Source: an uncultured Oscillospiraceae bacterium (lineage in GTDB: Bacteria; Bacillota_A; Clostridia; Oscillospirales; Oscillospiraceae). Taken from it: a DNA stretch of 20,930 nucleotides. Within the stretch, counting starts at the first letter, position 1; the number at the start of each line of letters is the position of its first letter. The notes under the pieces were generated by a model, which was not told the origin of the DNA, made no database searches, and worked only from the letters and a program-made list of their open reading frames with translations. Location: the NCBI GenBank assembly GCA_900769845.1, contig CAAGIF010000113.1:1-20930 (forward strand), given 5' to 3'. A program made the translations under genes and the position numbers. Shown piece by piece: positions 1 to 7,540 of this stretch.

Positions 1-140
1 TGCTTGTGGGTACGCAGGTGATCGGTCAGCTCGTTGATGCGGGCGGTCAGAATGGCAACCTGAACCTCGGGGGAACCGGTGTCGCCTTCGTGAGTTGCGT
101 TGTCCAGGATAACCTGGGTCTTCTTTTCCTTCTGGATCAT
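1..140 (-). CDS. rpsO: 30S ribosomal protein S15 (5' part only)
   Basis: This is the N-terminal 46 codons of ribosomal protein S15; the gene runs off the left edge. S15 binds 16S rRNA in the central domain and nucleates assembly of the small-subunit platform. The visible protein starts [11 protein letters not shown] and contains the family signature region [17 protein letters not shown], followed by [11 protein letters not shown], which matches bacterial S15 closely. The ATG at 140-138 is preceded by AAAGGTGG at a normal distance. A good sigma-A promoter lies about 130 bp upstream, leaving a long leader in which autogenous control by S15, known in other bacteria, is plausible. Identification is near certain; only completeness is missing. 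Confidence 0.96.
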   Translation of the reverse strand, partial: MIQKEKKTQVILDNATHEGDTGSPEVQVAILTARINELTDHLRTHK

Positions 141-171
141 GGGAATTTTCCACCTTTCAAAATTATTTCCC
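141..171 (-). promoter_or_regulatory. rpsO leader hairpin enclosing the ribosome binding site
   Basis: On the minus strand an inverted repeat (GGGAAATAATTTT and AAAATTCCC) places the AAAGGTGG ribosome binding site in the loop and ends directly at the start codon. AATTTT pairs with AAAATT and GGG with CCC, with a small bulge. S15 represses its own translation through leader structures in several bacteria, so this could be such an element, but I recognise no specific Rfam S15 leader. Confidence 0.4.
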
Positions 172-273
172 GGAAGCCAAGTAGGGGCGGGTGGTGTACT
201 GAACATATACAGCTTTCTCCCACAACTGAGCAACGGGCATAGAAATATCGTCTGGCTCTAGACCAGCCTGACT

Positions 274-302
274 ATCATACCATGAGTTTACCCAAAAGTA
301 AA
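274..302 (-). promoter_or_regulatory. Sigma-A promoter of rpsO
   Basis: Minus-strand -35 TTTACT (297-302) and -10 TATGAT (274-279) are separated by exactly 17 bp. Transcription would begin near 267, giving a leader of about 127 nt before the rpsO ATG. The rest of 303-450 holds no supported gene; it contains a TTTCCTG/CAGGAAA inverted repeat at 321-340. Confidence 0.7.
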
Positions 303-450
303 GGATTATTTTCAGTAATTTTTCCTGATTTCGCAGGAAATCCAGAAAAAAATACGGCTTTTCCATAAAATACCCATGGCATATGACCTTACCCCGACGC
401 AAACCTCCGCGCCACGAAATTCGGCGGGAGATGTGCGGCAGGGCATGTGT

Positions 451-978
451 CTACCGCCTGATTACATACTTTTGTATTTCTGCTTCGTAAGTATTGCTAT
501 AAAACTCCTCAAGTAACACGCCGCTGCAGTTTTTAATCACATTGGCAGAGGCAACATTGGAAGTATCGCATGTCAAAATAACTTCTTTTATACCAAGCTT
601 ATCAAGCACTTTTAAGGAATCCCTCAGCATATTTGTAGCATAGTGTTTCCGTCTTTCTGTGGGCCTAATGCAATATCCGATATGGCTGCTTTCTTTTTTT
701 ACGGGCTCATTCAGCGCCAATCTGATGTTGATCATGCCAACGATCGCATCATCCGATTCCCGGATATAAAAATAGGTCAATGCCGGAACTCTTGTTTCCG
801 GAATATTTGCAATATCAATTTCGGCATAAATTTTATGTAGCCATTCTTCGTAAGAAGAATTTTTTAAGTAACGACCCAATCCTCCACTCCCGTTAATTTC
901 AGAATCATATTCATAAAACTCATTAATAAACTGTATTGCTTTTTCTTTGTAAAAGAGATTTGGAAAAACCAGTTTCAT
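451..978 (-). CDS. GNAT family N-acetyltransferase
   Basis: A 175-residue GCN5-related acetyltransferase that would move an acetyl group from acetyl-CoA to an unknown amine. The central strand-loop-helix (about residues 98-122, HIGYCIRPTERRKHYATNML) is the acetyl-CoA-binding motif A, and residues 131-160 match the usual C-terminal part with N141 and the ASANVIKN helix. Oddly, the pyrophosphate-binding loop that usually reads R-x-x-G-x-A has His112 in place of the first Gly. The ATG at 978 is chosen because AGGAG sits 8 nt upstream; the in-frame GTG and ATG at 987 and 984 are too close to it. A possible -10 (TATACT, 1012-1017) suggests its own transcript after the rpoD terminator. It is more AT-rich than its neighbours, suggesting transfer. 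The substrate cannot be inferred. Confidence 0.85.
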   Translation of the reverse strand: MKLVFPNLFYKEKAIQFINEFYEYDSEINGSGGLGRYLKNSSYEEWLHKIYAEIDIANIPETRVPALTYFYIRESDDAIVGMINIRLALNEPVKKESSHIGYCIRPTERRKHYATNMLRDSLKVLDKLGIKEVILTCDTSNVASANVIKNCSGVLLEEFYSNTYEAEIQKYVIRR

Positions 979-1034
979 GATCATCACTCCTGTTGTTTAG
1001 GACTATCAGTTAGTATATTGTTACAGAAAAGCGG

Positions 1035-1067
1035 AAACAGGCACTGCTTTGTAAGCAGCGCCTGTTT
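1035..1067. terminator. Terminator downstream of rpoD
   Basis: A strong hairpin, AAACAGGC-CTGC paired with GCAG-GCCTGTTT with a short loop, begins just after the rpoD stop codon. On the minus strand it is followed by a weak T-rich stretch; on the plus strand it is followed by TTTTTT. It separates rpoD from the acetyltransferase gene. Confidence 0.75.
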
Positions 1068-1071
1068 TTTA

Positions 1072-2217
1072 TCAGCAGTAGAAATCCCGGATCTTTTTGG
1101 CACGGCTGGGATGGCGGAGCTTCCGGATGGCTTTGTTTTCGATCTGGCGGATACGCTCTCTGGTAACGCCGAAGATCTGACCCACTTCTTCCAGAGTGTG
1201 GGTGCGGCCGTCGTACATACCGAACCGCATCCGAAGCACATCGGCTTCCCGCTCGGTCAGGGTGTCCAGAATTTCCTTCAGCGCCTCGGCAAGCAGGGCG
1301 TTGGAGGTGGCGTCGGCGGGACCGGGGGTCCGCTCGTCCTCCACGAAGGAGCCGATGGAGGTATCTTCTTCATCACCCACGGGGGTGTCCAGACTCAGGG
1401 TATCGGCGGCGGTGCGGTTGGCTTCGATAATCTTCTCGACGGGCAGGTTCAGCTCCTTGGCGATCTCTTCCACGGTGGGCTCGCGGCCCAGTTCCTGCAC
1501 CAGCTTCCGGTTGCACCGGGTAGCCTTATTGATAACTTCCACCATATGCACCGGAACGCGGATGGTACGGGCCTGATCCGCAATGGCGCGGGTAATGGCC
1601 TGCCGGATCCACCAGGTAGCATATGTAGAGAACTTGTTTCCCTTTGTCCAGTCAAATTTATCCACAGCCCGGATAAGGCCCGTGTTACCCTCCTGGATCA
1701 GGTCCAGAATATGCAGGCCCCGGCCGGAATACTTCTTGGCAATGGAGACCACCAACCGCAGGTTTGCCTCGGTCAGCTTATTCTTGGCATCCTGGTCGCC
1801 CTCTGCCACCAGCTTTGCCAGCTCCACTTCCTCATCTGCAGACAGCAGCTTTACCTGACCGATCTCCTTCAGATACATCCGAACGGGATCATCCAGAGAA
1901 TATTCCGCAGCCAGATCCACAGGATCCACAAGATCCTCTTCATCCAGCCCGGAAAGATCGATATCGTCATCCGGGTCCACAACATCCACATCATCGCCCA
2001 GATCCAGTTCCAGATCTGCGGTAACGATCTGAATGTTCATAGCCTCAAACCGGTCATAGATCTCCTCGATCTTTTCTGCGGAAAGATCCAGTTTTTCCAG
2101 TTGGGCGTTCAGATCTGCTGCCCGGATCATGCCGTCCTTACGGCCCTGGTTGATCATATTTTGCAGAATGTTCTGCAGATCCTCCGGCACCCTGGAAGGC
2201 TTCTTTGTCGTACTCAT
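1072..2217 (-). CDS. rpoD: Primary RNA polymerase sigma factor RpoD/SigA
   Basis: The 381-residue housekeeping sigma-70 factor, which directs RNA polymerase to -10/-35 promoters. In order: a short acidic N-terminal region 1.1 (roughly 1-110), region 1.2 ([16 protein letters not shown]), the region 2 core with [29 protein letters not shown] and [16 protein letters not shown] (melting and -10 contacts), region 3 ([15 protein letters not shown]), and region 4 with the -35-binding helix-turn-helix ([20 protein letters not shown]) near the C-terminus. The length suits the compact Firmicutes form. The ATG at 2217 has GAGGGG upstream; an upstream in-frame extension to 2262 covers the leader and is not credible. 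It is often found after dnaG; here it stands alone, divergent from lepA, behind its own strong promoter. Confidence 0.97.
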   Translation of the reverse strand: MSTTKKPSRVPEDLQNILQNMINQGRKDGMIRAADLNAQLEKLDLSAEKIEEIYDRFEAMNIQIVTADLELDLGDDVDVVDPDDDIDLSGLDEEDLVDPVDLAAEYSLDDPVRMYLKEIGQVKLLSADEEVELAKLVAEGDQDAKNKLTEANLRLVVSIAKKYSGRGLHILDLIQEGNTGLIRAVDKFDWTKGNKFSTYATWWIRQAITRAIADQARTIRVPVHMVEVINKATRCNRKLVQELGREPTVEEIAKELNLPVEKIIEANRTAADTLSLDTPVGDEEDTSIGSFVEDERTPGPADATSNALLAEALKEILDTLTEREADVLRMRFGMYDGRTHTLEEVGQIFGVTRERIRQIENKAIRKLRHPSRAKKIRDFYC

Positions 2218-2270
2218 GACGCATCCCCTCTTTATCTTATCACAATTCTTTGTTTTTCTCATGCCGTTAA

Positions 2271-2299
2271 ACTATACCCCGAAAAAAAGGCTTTGACAA
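2271..2299 (-). promoter_or_regulatory. Sigma-A promoter of rpoD
   Basis: Minus-strand -35 TTGTCA (2294-2299) and -10 TATAGT (2271-2276), each one mismatch from consensus, with a 17-bp spacer. It points at rpoD, about 50 bp from the start codon. Confidence 0.8.
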
Positions 2300-2395
2300 G
2301 GGGGTTTTCCGGTTTTATTAAAGTTTTTTCCTGATTTCGCCGAAAAAATATCCTCTCTTCCACCAGTTTTCCCTTGAAAATGCGAAAACATACAG

Positions 2396-2424
2396 TTTAC
2401 TTTTTGGAAAATCTTCGTTATAAT
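2396..2424 (+). promoter_or_regulatory. Sigma-A promoter of the lepA-hemW operon
   Basis: -35 TTTACT (2396-2401) and a perfect -10 TATAAT (2419-2424) with a 17-bp spacer. The leader of about 60 nt contains a small perfect hairpin, TGCGCC-gac-GGCGCA, at 2449-2463, roughly 18 nt before the ribosome binding site. Confidence 0.8.
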
Positions 2425-2490
2425 GTGGAAAATGACATAGTGTGCCCTTGCGCCGACGGCGCATGCAGGACAGATAACGAGGAGAACCCT

Positions 2491-4299
2491 ATGACCGAAC
2501 TTTCCAAAATCCGAAATTTCTCTATCATTGCCCATATCGATCACGGCAAGTCCACTTTGGCAGACCGCCTGCTGGAGGAAACCAACGCTGTTGAGGCCCG
2601 GGAAATGGAATCCCAGATCCTGGACTCCATGGATTTGGAGCGGGAGCGGGGCATTACCATCAAGGCTACCGCTGCTACCCTGAACTACCGGGCCGATGAC
2701 GGGGAAATCTATGCCCTAAACCTCATTGACACCCCGGGCCATGTGGACTTTAACTATGAAGTTTCCCGCAGCCTTGCCGCCTGCGAGGGCGCGGTGCTGG
2801 TGGTGGACGCTTCCCAGGGCGTGGAAGCCCAGACCCTGGCCAACACTTTCCTTGCCACCGACGCAGGACTGGAAGTGCTGCCGGTGATCAACAAGATCGA
2901 CCTACCCTCCGCCCGTCCCCAGGAAGTCAAGGCGGAGATCGAGGATATTATCTGCATTCCCGCAGAGGATGCTCCGGAGATTTCTGCAAAAAACGGCATC
3001 AATATCCGCGCTGTTCTGGAAATGATCGTCAAAGGGATCCCCGCCCCCACCGGCGACCGGGAAGCGCCTCTGCAGGCGCTGATCTTTGACAGCCAGTATG
3101 ATAGCTACCGGGGCGTTATTGTTTACACCCGGATCAAGCAGGGCACAGTCAAGCCCGGTATGGATATTAAGATGATGGCCACCGGCGCCGCCTATAAGGT
3201 GGTGGAAGTCGGTACCATGAGCCCCAAGGGGCTGATTCCCCGGGATGCTTTGGGCGCCGGCGAGGTGGGTTATATCACCGCCTCCATCAAGACTGTTTCC
3301 GACACCCAGGTGGGCGACACCATCACCGGGGCGGAGAATCCCGCCGCGGAGCCTCTGCCCGGCTACCGTCCGGTGCAGCCCATGGTCTACTCCGGCGTGT
3401 ACCCTGCCGACGGCGCAAAATACCAGGATATGCGGGACGCGCTGGAAAAGCTGAAGCTCAACGACGCATCCTTTGTTTATGAGCCGGAAAGCTCCATCGC
3501 CCTGGGCTTCGGTTTCCGCTGCGGCTTCTTAGGCCTGCTGCACATGGAGATCATTCAGGAGCGTCTGGAACGGGAATACAATCTGGATCTGATCACCACC
3601 GCTCCCAATGTCGTCTACCGGATCACCAAAACCGACGGCACTGTGATCATGGTGGATAATCCCCTGGATTATCCCGATCCCATGGAGATCGAACTGGCGG
3701 AAGAACCCTATGTGAAGGTCAATCTCATGGCGCCCCAGGAATATGTGGGCAATATCATGGATCTGGCCACCTCCCGCCGGGGTGAATTTAAGGATATGGT
3801 GTATCTGGACGCCAACCGGGTGGAGTTGCATTACGATATGCCTCTGAATGAGATCATTTACGATTTCTTCGATGCCCTGAAATCCCGCACCCGGGGTTAT
3901 GGCTCTTTGGACTATGAACTCATCGGCTACCGGCCCTCCAAGCTGGTGAAGCTGGATATCCTCTTAAACGGCGATGTGGTGGACGCATTGAGCTTCATTC
4001 TCTTTGCGGAAAATGCCTATCCCAGAGCCCGGAAGATCTGCGAAAAGCTGAAGGAGAACATTCCGAGAGCTCAGTTTGAGATCCCGGTCCAGGCTGCCAT
4101 CGGCGGCAAAATCATTGCCCGGGAAACCATCAAGGCGGTTCGTAAGGATGTTCTGGCGAAGTGCTACGGCGGCGACATCACCCGGAAAAAGAAGCTGCTG
4201 GAAAAGCAGAAGGAAGGCAAGAAGCGGATGCGTACCTTTGGTACGGTGTCCGTTCCTTCCGAGGCGTTCATGGCAGTTCTGAAGCTGGACGAAGACTGA
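2491..4299 (+). CDS. lepA: Elongation factor 4 (LepA), ribosome-associated GTPase
   Basis: A 602-residue translational GTPase of the EF4/LepA family, which acts on the 70S ribosome and has been linked to back-translocation and ribosome biogenesis. G1 is AHIDHGKST (14-22), the switch I region carries RGITIKA (53-59), G3 is DTPGH (80-84) and G4 is NKID (134-137). The C-terminal LepA-specific region is intact, including [20 protein letters not shown], which distinguishes it from EF-G. Full family length. The ATG at 2491 has GAGGAG 7 nt upstream; an in-frame extension to 2374 runs through the promoter and is rejected. hemW follows after 30 bp without a terminator, a pairing seen in many Firmicutes. 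Confidence 0.97.
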   Translation: MTELSKIRNFSIIAHIDHGKSTLADRLLEETNAVEAREMESQILDSMDLERERGITIKATAATLNYRADDGEIYALNLIDTPGHVDFNYEVSRSLAACEGAVLVVDASQGVEAQTLANTFLATDAGLEVLPVINKIDLPSARPQEVKAEIEDIICIPAEDAPEISAKNGINIRAVLEMIVKGIPAPTGDREAPLQALIFDSQYDSYRGVIVYTRIKQGTVKPGMDIKMMATGAAYKVVEVGTMSPKGLIPRDALGAGEVGYITASIKTVSDTQVGDTITGAENPAAEPLPGYRPVQPMVYSGVYPADGAKYQDMRDALEKLKLNDASFVYEPESSIALGFGFRCGFLGLLHMEIIQERLEREYNLDLITTAPNVVYRITKTDGTVIMVDNPLDYPDPMEIELAEEPYVKVNLMAPQEYVGNIMDLATSRRGEFKDMVYLDANRVELHYDMPLNEIIYDFFDALKSRTRGYGSLDYELIGYRPSKLVKLDILLNGDVVDALSFILFAENAYPRARKICEKLKENIPRAQFEIPVQAAIGGKIIARETIKAVRKDVLAKCYGGDITRKKKLLEKQKEGKKRMRTFGTVSVPSEAFMAVLKLDED

Positions 4300-4329
4300 T
4301 CACCCATAATCTCAAACCGGAGGAACAAT

Positions 4330-5529
4330 ATGGCTTTCTTGACAAATACAAAAATTAAATCCCCTCTGGGCATTTATGTCCATGTGCCGTTCTGCCGCAG
4401 CAAGTGCCAGTATTGCGATTTTTATTCCATCACCAGCAAGGATGACAAGACCATCGATACCTATCTCCGGGCCGTCTGCGCCCATATTAAGGAGACCGGC
4501 GCTCTGGCTCCCGGCTATCGGGTGGATACCATTTACTTTGGCGGCGGCACACCCAGTTTTCTGGGCGCGGATGCCCTGGCAACCATTCTGACCACCATCC
4601 GCCGCAGCTTCGATGTGGATAACAATGCGGAGATCACCTTTGAAGCAAACCCGGATTCTGTATCCGACCAGCTTCTGCGCCGGCTGAAGGCAGAGGGCTT
4701 TAACCGGGTCAGTCTGGGTGTCCAGTGCGACAACGATGAGATCCTAAAAAAGTTGGGCCGTCCCCACGATTTTGCTCAGGTAGTCACTGCAGTACAGCGG
4801 ATCCGCAAGGCGGGCTTCCGGAATCTGAGCCTGGACCTGATGTACGGTCTGCCGGGCCAGAGCCTGAACAACTGGAAGGATACTCTGGAGCGGGTGATGA
4901 CCCTCTCTCCCGACCATATCAGCTGCTACGGTCTGAAGGTGGAAGAGGGAACGCCGCTGTACGAGTACCGGGAATACTGCAATCTGCCCGACGACGATAC
5001 CCAGGCGGATATGTATCTTGCGGCGGTGGAGATCCTTCGGGGACATGGCTTCCGGCAGTATGAAATCTCCAACTTCGCCCGGAAGGGTCTGTACTCCCGG
5101 CATAATATGAAATACTGGACCGGCGGCGAATATCTGGGCTTTGGCCCCAATGCCAGCTCTGATTTTGCCGGAAAGCGGTTCACCATTATCCGGGATCTGC
5201 AGGGCTACTGCAGCGGCATCAAGACCGGGGGCGAGGTTCTGCAGGAAATTGACGAAGTTCCCCTGCGGGAGCGTGCCGGCGAGTACCTGATGCTCCGGCT
5301 GCGTACATCCACCGGCATCAACCGGGAGGAATATGAACACAAATTCCTGCTGCCCTTCGATCCTATTGAGGAGGCGCTGGAAAAATACCGGGGCTTCGGC
5401 CATGCGGCAAGAAACGAGGAAGGCCGTTGGCGGCTGACACCCAAGGGATTTTTGGTTTCCAACGACATTATTTCCGATCTGCTGCTGATCCAGGACGGCT
5501 CCGTCCAGCTCCAGCGGTTCAACCGGTAA
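4330..5529 (+). CDS. hemW: Radical SAM heme chaperone HemW
   Basis: A 399-residue radical SAM protein of the HemW (formerly HemN-like) group, which binds heme and is thought to deliver it to respiratory enzymes. The cluster motif CRSKCQYC (C-x3-C-x2-C) lies near residues 22-29, followed by DF. True coproporphyrinogen dehydrogenase HemN has one further Cys here, so HemW is the better call. The SAM-binding GGGTPSFL motif, the EANPDSVS strand, the SLGVQ segment and the DLMYGLPGQ segment follow in family order, then the C-terminal HemN domain (EYLMLRLRTSTGI). GGAGG precedes the ATG at 4330. Second gene of the lepA operon, ending at a strong terminator. The dnaK-type chaperone genes that often follow in Firmicutes are absent. 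Confidence 0.94.
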   Translation: MAFLTNTKIKSPLGIYVHVPFCRSKCQYCDFYSITSKDDKTIDTYLRAVCAHIKETGALAPGYRVDTIYFGGGTPSFLGADALATILTTIRRSFDVDNNAEITFEANPDSVSDQLLRRLKAEGFNRVSLGVQCDNDEILKKLGRPHDFAQVVTAVQRIRKAGFRNLSLDLMYGLPGQSLNNWKDTLERVMTLSPDHISCYGLKVEEGTPLYEYREYCNLPDDDTQADMYLAAVEILRGHGFRQYEISNFARKGLYSRHNMKYWTGGEYLGFGPNASSDFAGKRFTIIRDLQGYCSGIKTGGEVLQEIDEVPLRERAGEYLMLRLRTSTGINREEYEHKFLLPFDPIEEALEKYRGFGHAARNEEGRWRLTPKGFLVSNDIISDLLLIQDGSVQLQRFNR

Positions 5530-5537
5530 AAACAAAG

Positions 5538-5566
5538 GCGCGCTGCGGTTTCCGCAGCGCGCTTTT
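5538..5566. terminator. Bidirectional terminator between hemW and a small convergent gene
   Basis: A perfect 11-bp GC-rich stem (GCGCGCTGCGG, loop TTT, CCGCAGCGCGC) followed by TTTT on the plus strand. On the minus strand it is followed by CTTTGTTTTTA. It sits between hemW and the convergent small gene, whose stop codon overlaps the T-run. Confidence 0.92.
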
Positions 5567-5750
5567 ACGGTTCTTTCATGGATTCCAGGAATTCGATGAT
5601 CCGGTCGATCTGCTGATTCTTATCTTCGTGTTTCTCAATAGAAACCATAACCAGATCCCAGGTCGGATGAAGTTCCCGATGACGGGCGCGTACAGCGTGG
5701 AGAATTTCATCCAATTCTTCTGCGGTTGCATTACGGATTGCTTCGGTCAT
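5565..5750 (-). CDS. Small conserved-looking protein of unknown function
   Basis: A 61-residue protein, mostly helical by appearance, with EELDEILHAVRARH near residues 11-24, a PTWDLVMVSIEK segment in the middle and an amphipathic C-terminal helix (IDRIIEFLESMK). There is no signal peptide or membrane segment. I recognise no family. The gene looks real because the ATG at 5750 has GAGGTGA upstream at a good distance and the stop coincides with a strong terminator. It is transcribed divergently from a ribbon-helix-helix gene, and the shared 96-bp region carries symmetric repeats, so it is probably controlled by that protein. A role as a partner or target of the regulator is possible, but the divergent arrangement is unlike a classic toxin-antitoxin operon. 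Confidence 0.65.
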   Translation of the reverse strand: MTEAIRNATAEELDEILHAVRARHRELHPTWDLVMVSIEKHEDKNQQIDRIIEFLESMKEP

Positions 5751-5763
5751 AATAGATCACCTC

Positions 5764-5846
5764 ATAACAATACGATAACACTTTGTTTGTATAATTTCAA
5801 GTCAAATGTTATTATACTGTTATCAAAGCAGAAACGAGGTGTTATC
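5764..5846. promoter_or_regulatory. Symmetric operator array between two divergent small genes
   Basis: Five copies of the hexamer ATAACA/TGTTAT lie at 5764, 5775 (plus sense) and 5807, 5818, 5840 (inverted). The first four form a dyad centred at 5793.5, with 11 bp between successive starts in each arm; the fifth is a further 22 bp away and abuts the ATG of the ribbon-helix-helix gene. The arms agree beyond the hexamers (ATAACArTAyrATAACAyTT). The spacing equals one or two helical turns, as expected for cooperative binding of small dimeric regulators. A -10-like TATACT (5813-5818) lies inside the array. Confidence 0.75.
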
Positions 5847-6038
5847 ATGGCAACAAACAAAATACAGACCGGCATCCGTTTTGAGCCGGAACTGCTCTAT
5901 AAAATCACGCGGGTTGCAAAGGATAACAAACGGTCGTTGAATGCACAGCTGGAATATCTTGCCCAGATCTGCGTGAAGGAATTTGAAACGGAAAACGGGC
6001 CCATTCTCATAAGCGAGGAATCCCTTTATAATAAATAA
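5847..6038 (+). CDS. Arc/CopG-like ribbon-helix-helix DNA-binding protein
   Basis: A 63-residue protein with an Arc/MetJ-type ribbon-helix-helix layout: a short strand (IQTGIRFEP, residues 6-14), helix A (ELLYKITRVAKDN), a turn with KRSLN, and helix B (AQLEYLAQICVKEFE). Such proteins dimerise through the strand and insert it in the major groove, usually at tandem operator repeats near their own gene. The ATG at 5847 has GAGGTG upstream; a longer in-frame extension from 5427 runs antisense to and past hemW and is not real. The neighbouring symmetric hexamer array fits autoregulation. Co-control of the divergent 61-residue gene is inferred. It could instead be an orphan antitoxin, but no toxin is recognisable. 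Confidence 0.82.
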   Translation: MATNKIQTGIRFEPELLYKITRVAKDNKRSLNAQLEYLAQICVKEFETENGPILISEESLYNK

Positions 6039-6041
6039 ACA

Positions 6042-6069
6042 ACGGGCGCTGCTTTTCGGCAGCGCCCGT
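6042..6069. terminator. Terminator shared by the RHH gene and the MocR-type gene
   Basis: A perfect 11-bp stem, ACGGGCGCTGC paired with GCAGCGCCCGT, with a 6-nt loop. On the minus strand it is followed by TTGTTTATTTATTAT, which makes it a good terminator for the regulator gene ending at 6084. It lies 3 bp after the stop of the plus-strand gene and may serve both. Confidence 0.8.
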
Positions 6070-6083
6070 AGTGTATGCTGGGA

Positions 6084-7466
6084 TTAGAGAGCACCCTGCT
6101 TTTCGGAGCCGATGAAGGCCAGCACAGCTTCCAGCTCCTCCTCCCGGAGACCGGAGTAGTTGACCACCAGGCAACTGCGGTCGGCTTCGGGAGTGTCCTC
6201 CCGGTAATAGCTGCTCAGGGTTCGGATCAGAATCCCCTTTTCCGCAAGCCGGGCAGTGAGCGCCTCGTCGGAGAGGCCGGTATCCACCTTCAGCAGAAAA
6301 TGCAGCCCCGCGTCCATTTCCCGGATCTGAAGCTTGTTTGCATAGGCGCAGGTTTTCAGAGCGGCCAGAAGCCGGTTTCTCCGGGCGCGGTAGAATTTAC
6401 GCATTCGGTTAATGTGTTTTTCAAAATGCCCCCGGCTGAGGAACCGGGCGAGGGTATACTGCTCAAAACTGGATACGGTGCAGCTGTAAAAGCCAAGCTT
6501 TTTCCGGAATTGCTCCATCAGTGTTCCCGGCAGGATCATGTAGCTGATTCGGATGGAGGGGGCCAGAGATTTGGAAAAAGTGTTCATGTAGATCACCCGT
6601 CCCCCGGAATCCATGGTATACATGGCGGGAATCGGGTGGGCATCAAACCGGAATTCCGAGTCATAATCGTCTTCGATGATATAGCCGCCGCTTTGCTCGG
6701 CCCAGGAAAGCAATTCCCTGCGCCGAGCGGTGGGGGTTACGATTCCTGTGGGGAAATGGTGGCAGGGGGAAATGTGCAGCACCTGACCGTCGGAAAGACA
6801 TCCCGGCATCACACCCTGCTCGTCCATGGGCGCACTGATACAGTGGACACCGCCGGCGGTATAGATCTTCCGGATCTTGCTGTAACCCGGATCCTCCAGA
6901 GCGTAGATTCTGTCCCGGCCCAGCAGCTGGATCAGAAGATTATACAGAAAATCCGTGCCTGCGCCGATGATAATGGACTCCGGATCCACGGACATTCCCC
7001 GAAAATCTGCCAGATGCTCTGCGATGGCCTGGCGTAGTTCCGGGATACCCTGGTTGGGCAGAGGAAGCAGGAGTTTGTCGGCATAATCCAGCATCACTTC
7101 CCGCTGAAGCCGACTCCACACGGAGAAGGGGAATTTTTCCGGGCCTGCGCCGGTCAGATCCAGCAATTGTTCCCGGATTTCCGGTTCCGGGGCGGGAACA
7201 CAGAGGGCGGGAGGCACTGGTTTCAGAATATCCTCCACAAAGTAGCCCACTTTTTCCCGGGAACAGATAAAGCCCTCGGAAAGCAGCTGGGCGTAGGCGC
7301 CCTCCACGGTGATCTTGCTGACCTCCAGGTTTTGGGCCAGCGCCCGTTTGGAGGGAAGCTTAGCGCCGGGAGCCAGTTTTCCCGAGAGAATATCCGAACG
7401 GATGCAACGGTACAGAGCTTCGTACAGGGGCACGCCGGGGGATTTTTTTAATTCATAGGTTAACAT
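6084..7466 (-). CDS. MocR/PdxR-family transcriptional regulator with aminotransferase-like domain
   Basis: A 460-residue fusion of a GntR-type winged helix with a fold-type I aminotransferase-like domain. The DNA-binding part covers about residues 10-78 (SGKLAPGAKLPSKRALAQ and SKITVEGAYAQLLSEGF). The PLP-binding part includes EDPGYSK (191-197), EDDYDSEFRF (265-274) and NTFSKSLAPSIRI, where Lys299 would form the Schiff base. Such proteins sense PLP or an amino-acid derivative, PdxR for vitamin B6 and GabR for GABA. No pyridoxal or GABA genes are adjacent, so the target is unknown. The start at 7466 is chosen from MLTYELKK, where family similarity begins, with GGGGG 7 nt upstream; the longer TTG reading at 7535 starts inside a terminator. 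Confidence 0.9.
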   Translation of the reverse strand: MLTYELKKSPGVPLYEALYRCIRSDILSGKLAPGAKLPSKRALAQNLEVSKITVEGAYAQLLSEGFICSREKVGYFVEDILKPVPPALCVPAPEPEIREQLLDLTGAGPEKFPFSVWSRLQREVMLDYADKLLLPLPNQGIPELRQAIAEHLADFRGMSVDPESIIIGAGTDFLYNLLIQLLGRDRIYALEDPGYSKIRKIYTAGGVHCISAPMDEQGVMPGCLSDGQVLHISPCHHFPTGIVTPTARRRELLSWAEQSGGYIIEDDYDSEFRFDAHPIPAMYTMDSGGRVIYMNTFSKSLAPSIRISYMILPGTLMEQFRKKLGFYSCTVSSFEQYTLARFLSRGHFEKHINRMRKFYRARRNRLLAALKTCAYANKLQIREMDAGLHFLLKVDTGLSDEALTARLAEKGILIRTLSSYYREDTPEADRSCLVVNYSGLREEELEAVLAFIGSEKQGAL

Positions 7467-7510
7467 AACATTACCCCCAATCCGGGATTCGTCAAAAACC
7501 AGCCAATTCG

Positions 7511-7540
7511 AAAATTTGCGCCCATCTGGGCGCAAATTTT
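7511..7540 (-). terminator. Terminator of the GH25 gene; 30-bp perfect palindrome
   Basis: AAAATTTGCGCCCA and TGGGCGCAAATTTT form a perfect 14-bp inverted repeat around TC, overlapping the GH25 stop codon. The stem core is GC-rich and its 3' arm ends in TTTT, so it should terminate the lysozyme transcript. It also lies 45 bp upstream of the MocR-type start codon and might double as a protein-binding palindrome. Confidence 0.75.

Noticed and set aside
163..402. 79-codon minus-strand frame upstream of rpsO, including a 25-codon ATG frame from 240 to 163
   Set aside because: No ribosome binding site, no protein-like composition, and it spans the rpsO promoter and leader. A leader peptide cannot be excluded, but nothing supports it.
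1018..2334. Long plus-strand frame of 438 codons
   Set aside because: It is antisense to rpoD, whose identity is certain, and its composition is that of a mirrored coding frame.
4744..5535. Minus-strand frame of 263 codons
   Set aside because: Antisense to hemW; no start signals and no recognisable protein features.
5565..6038. Classic toxin-antitoxin module
   Set aside because: The two small genes are divergent rather than in one operon, and neither resembles a known toxin. Shared regulation is supported, toxicity is not.
6042..6069. Operator palindrome for the ribbon-helix-helix protein
   Set aside because: It is GC-rich, placed right after stop codons and followed by a T-rich tract on the minus strand, so a terminator explains it better.
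6075..7037. Plus-strand frame of 320 codons
   Set aside because: Antisense shadow of the MocR-type gene.
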